Under the pieces are notes generated by a model. That model searched no databases, was not told the DNA's origin, and worked only from the letters and a program-made list of their open reading frames with translations. From positions 1-13,920 of the forward strand of contig CAVHXA010000047.1 in the NCBI GenBank assembly GCA_963639765.1: a stretch of DNA of 13,920 bases, given 5' to 3'. Position numbers and translations under genes: made by a program. Below, in pieces: positions 13,565 through 13,920 of the stretch. The stretch's first letter is position 1, and each line of letters begins with the position of its first letter. The stretch comes from CAVHXA01 sp963639765 (GTDB lineage Bacteria > Bacillota > Clostridia > Oscillospirales > Oscillospiraceae).

Positions 13565-13920
13565 TTAGTGATGGAAGTTCGTGAAGATTGCGGGTTCTTT
13601 TTCGGGCAGGCCAATCTGTTGCTTGCCCATCTGGATGCTCTTCATCAGGAAAGCTATGTTGCGGCCAAGGGTGCGCATGGTCTGCAAGCCCTCGGCATCC
13701 TTCTTGACTTCCTCGGCAGAGCCGCCGTAGACCATGTTCCAATACTGGCTGCTGGCTACCGGCATCCCGCACATGGTGAAATATTTGTTCAGCACATCGT
13801 AGGAAGCGGTGTTGCCACCACGCCGACAGGTCACGACCGAAGCACCCACCTTCATGGTCTTGTCGAAGTGCCTGCTACCGGGGCTGTGACCGTGCCGCCG
13901 GAGGAGAACATACCCTGCTT
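13565..13920 (-). CDS. WrbA-like NADPH-dependent FMN reductase (3' part)
   Basis: This is the C-terminal part of a flavodoxin-fold oxidoreductase (multimeric flavodoxin WrbA / NADPH-dependent FMN reductase family), which uses FMN to reduce quinones or other acceptors. The readable part has the family block KVGASVVTCRRGGNTASYD, then VLNKYFTMCGMPVASSQYW, then NMVYG, EGLQTMRTLGRN and FTNFHH at the end; the stop TAA is at 13565-13567. The first in-frame ATG (13853-13855) is internal to the domain, so the gene begins beyond the window. Just upstream the frame reads GYVLLRRHGHSPGSRHFDKT. The family's expected SPVYYASANG-type FMN-binding segment appears instead, weakly, in another frame, so a frameshift or deletion near 13880 is possible. 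Confidence 0.75.
   Translation of the reverse strand, partial: AGYVLLRRHGHSPGSRHFDKTMKVGASVVTCRRGGNTASYDVLNKYFTMCGMPVASSQYWNMVYGGSAEEVKKDAEGLQTMRTLGRNIAFLMKSIQMGKQQIGLPEKEPAIFTNFHH

Noticed and set aside
13549..13920. Plus-strand frame open to the window end with AAGGAGGAAT before its ATG
   Set aside because: It is opposite the flavoprotein, whose family block is unmistakable; the ribosome-site-like bases are likely chance. No domain is seen.

Overview
The window reads as chromosome of a gut Clostridia-type Firmicute, most likely Oscillospiraceae/Ruminococcaceae of the Faecalibacterium-Gemmiger kind. The basis is AGGAGG-type ribosome binding sites, sigma-A promoters, a CIRCE/HrcA-controlled groESL operon, a LytTR/GHKL two-component pair, a membrane-anchored GH3 glycosidase and GC-rich third codon positions. 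The genus is an inference. Every protein gene is on the minus strand; only the tRNA-Ala is on the plus strand. Two N runs (2949-2971 and 10376-10413) break genes, and neither has a length that keeps the frame.

Layout, left to right. 95-3031 is a minus-strand operon with its own promoter: LytTR response regulator, GHKL sensor kinase (ATGA overlap), then a HAD hydrolase. 3117-3171 is the terminator of the next unit, a 1081-residue GH3 beta-glycosidase (3205-6450). It has the reversed domain order (GH3_C, FnIII-like, then the GH3 barrel) and a membrane helix at each end. 6702-6950 is a decayed FMN-binding-domain fragment. A 94-bp nested palindrome (6949-7042) separates it from a TetR regulator and an ATC-hydrolase-family enzyme (7041-8295), which share a strong promoter overlapped by a near-palindromic operator. 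8508-8541 is the groESL terminator, followed by groEL (8652-10292), groES (10327-10630), a perfect CIRCE and the promoter.

10836-11310 is the oddest part. A tRNA-Ala(CGC) gene is preceded by a duplicate of its own 5' end, separated by about 90 bp of hairpin-forming sequence. It is followed by its terminator, an inverted remnant of a tRNA 3' half, and a second copy of a 24-bp dispersed repeat also present in the inserted segment. This looks like the scar of past integration or recombination at a tRNA gene.

11316-13920 is a minus-strand series: an aldo/keto reductase, a short remnant of a lost gene, a lipoprotein esterase broken by an 11-bp tandem duplication, a hairpin, and the 3' end of a WrbA-like flavoprotein running out of the window. 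Reductive metabolism and gene decay are both evident here. I did not find a CRISPR array, toxin-antitoxin pair, defence system or intact transposase. The best candidates for something undescribed are the tRNA-Ala scar, the TetR operator system and the two-anchor GH3 enzyme.
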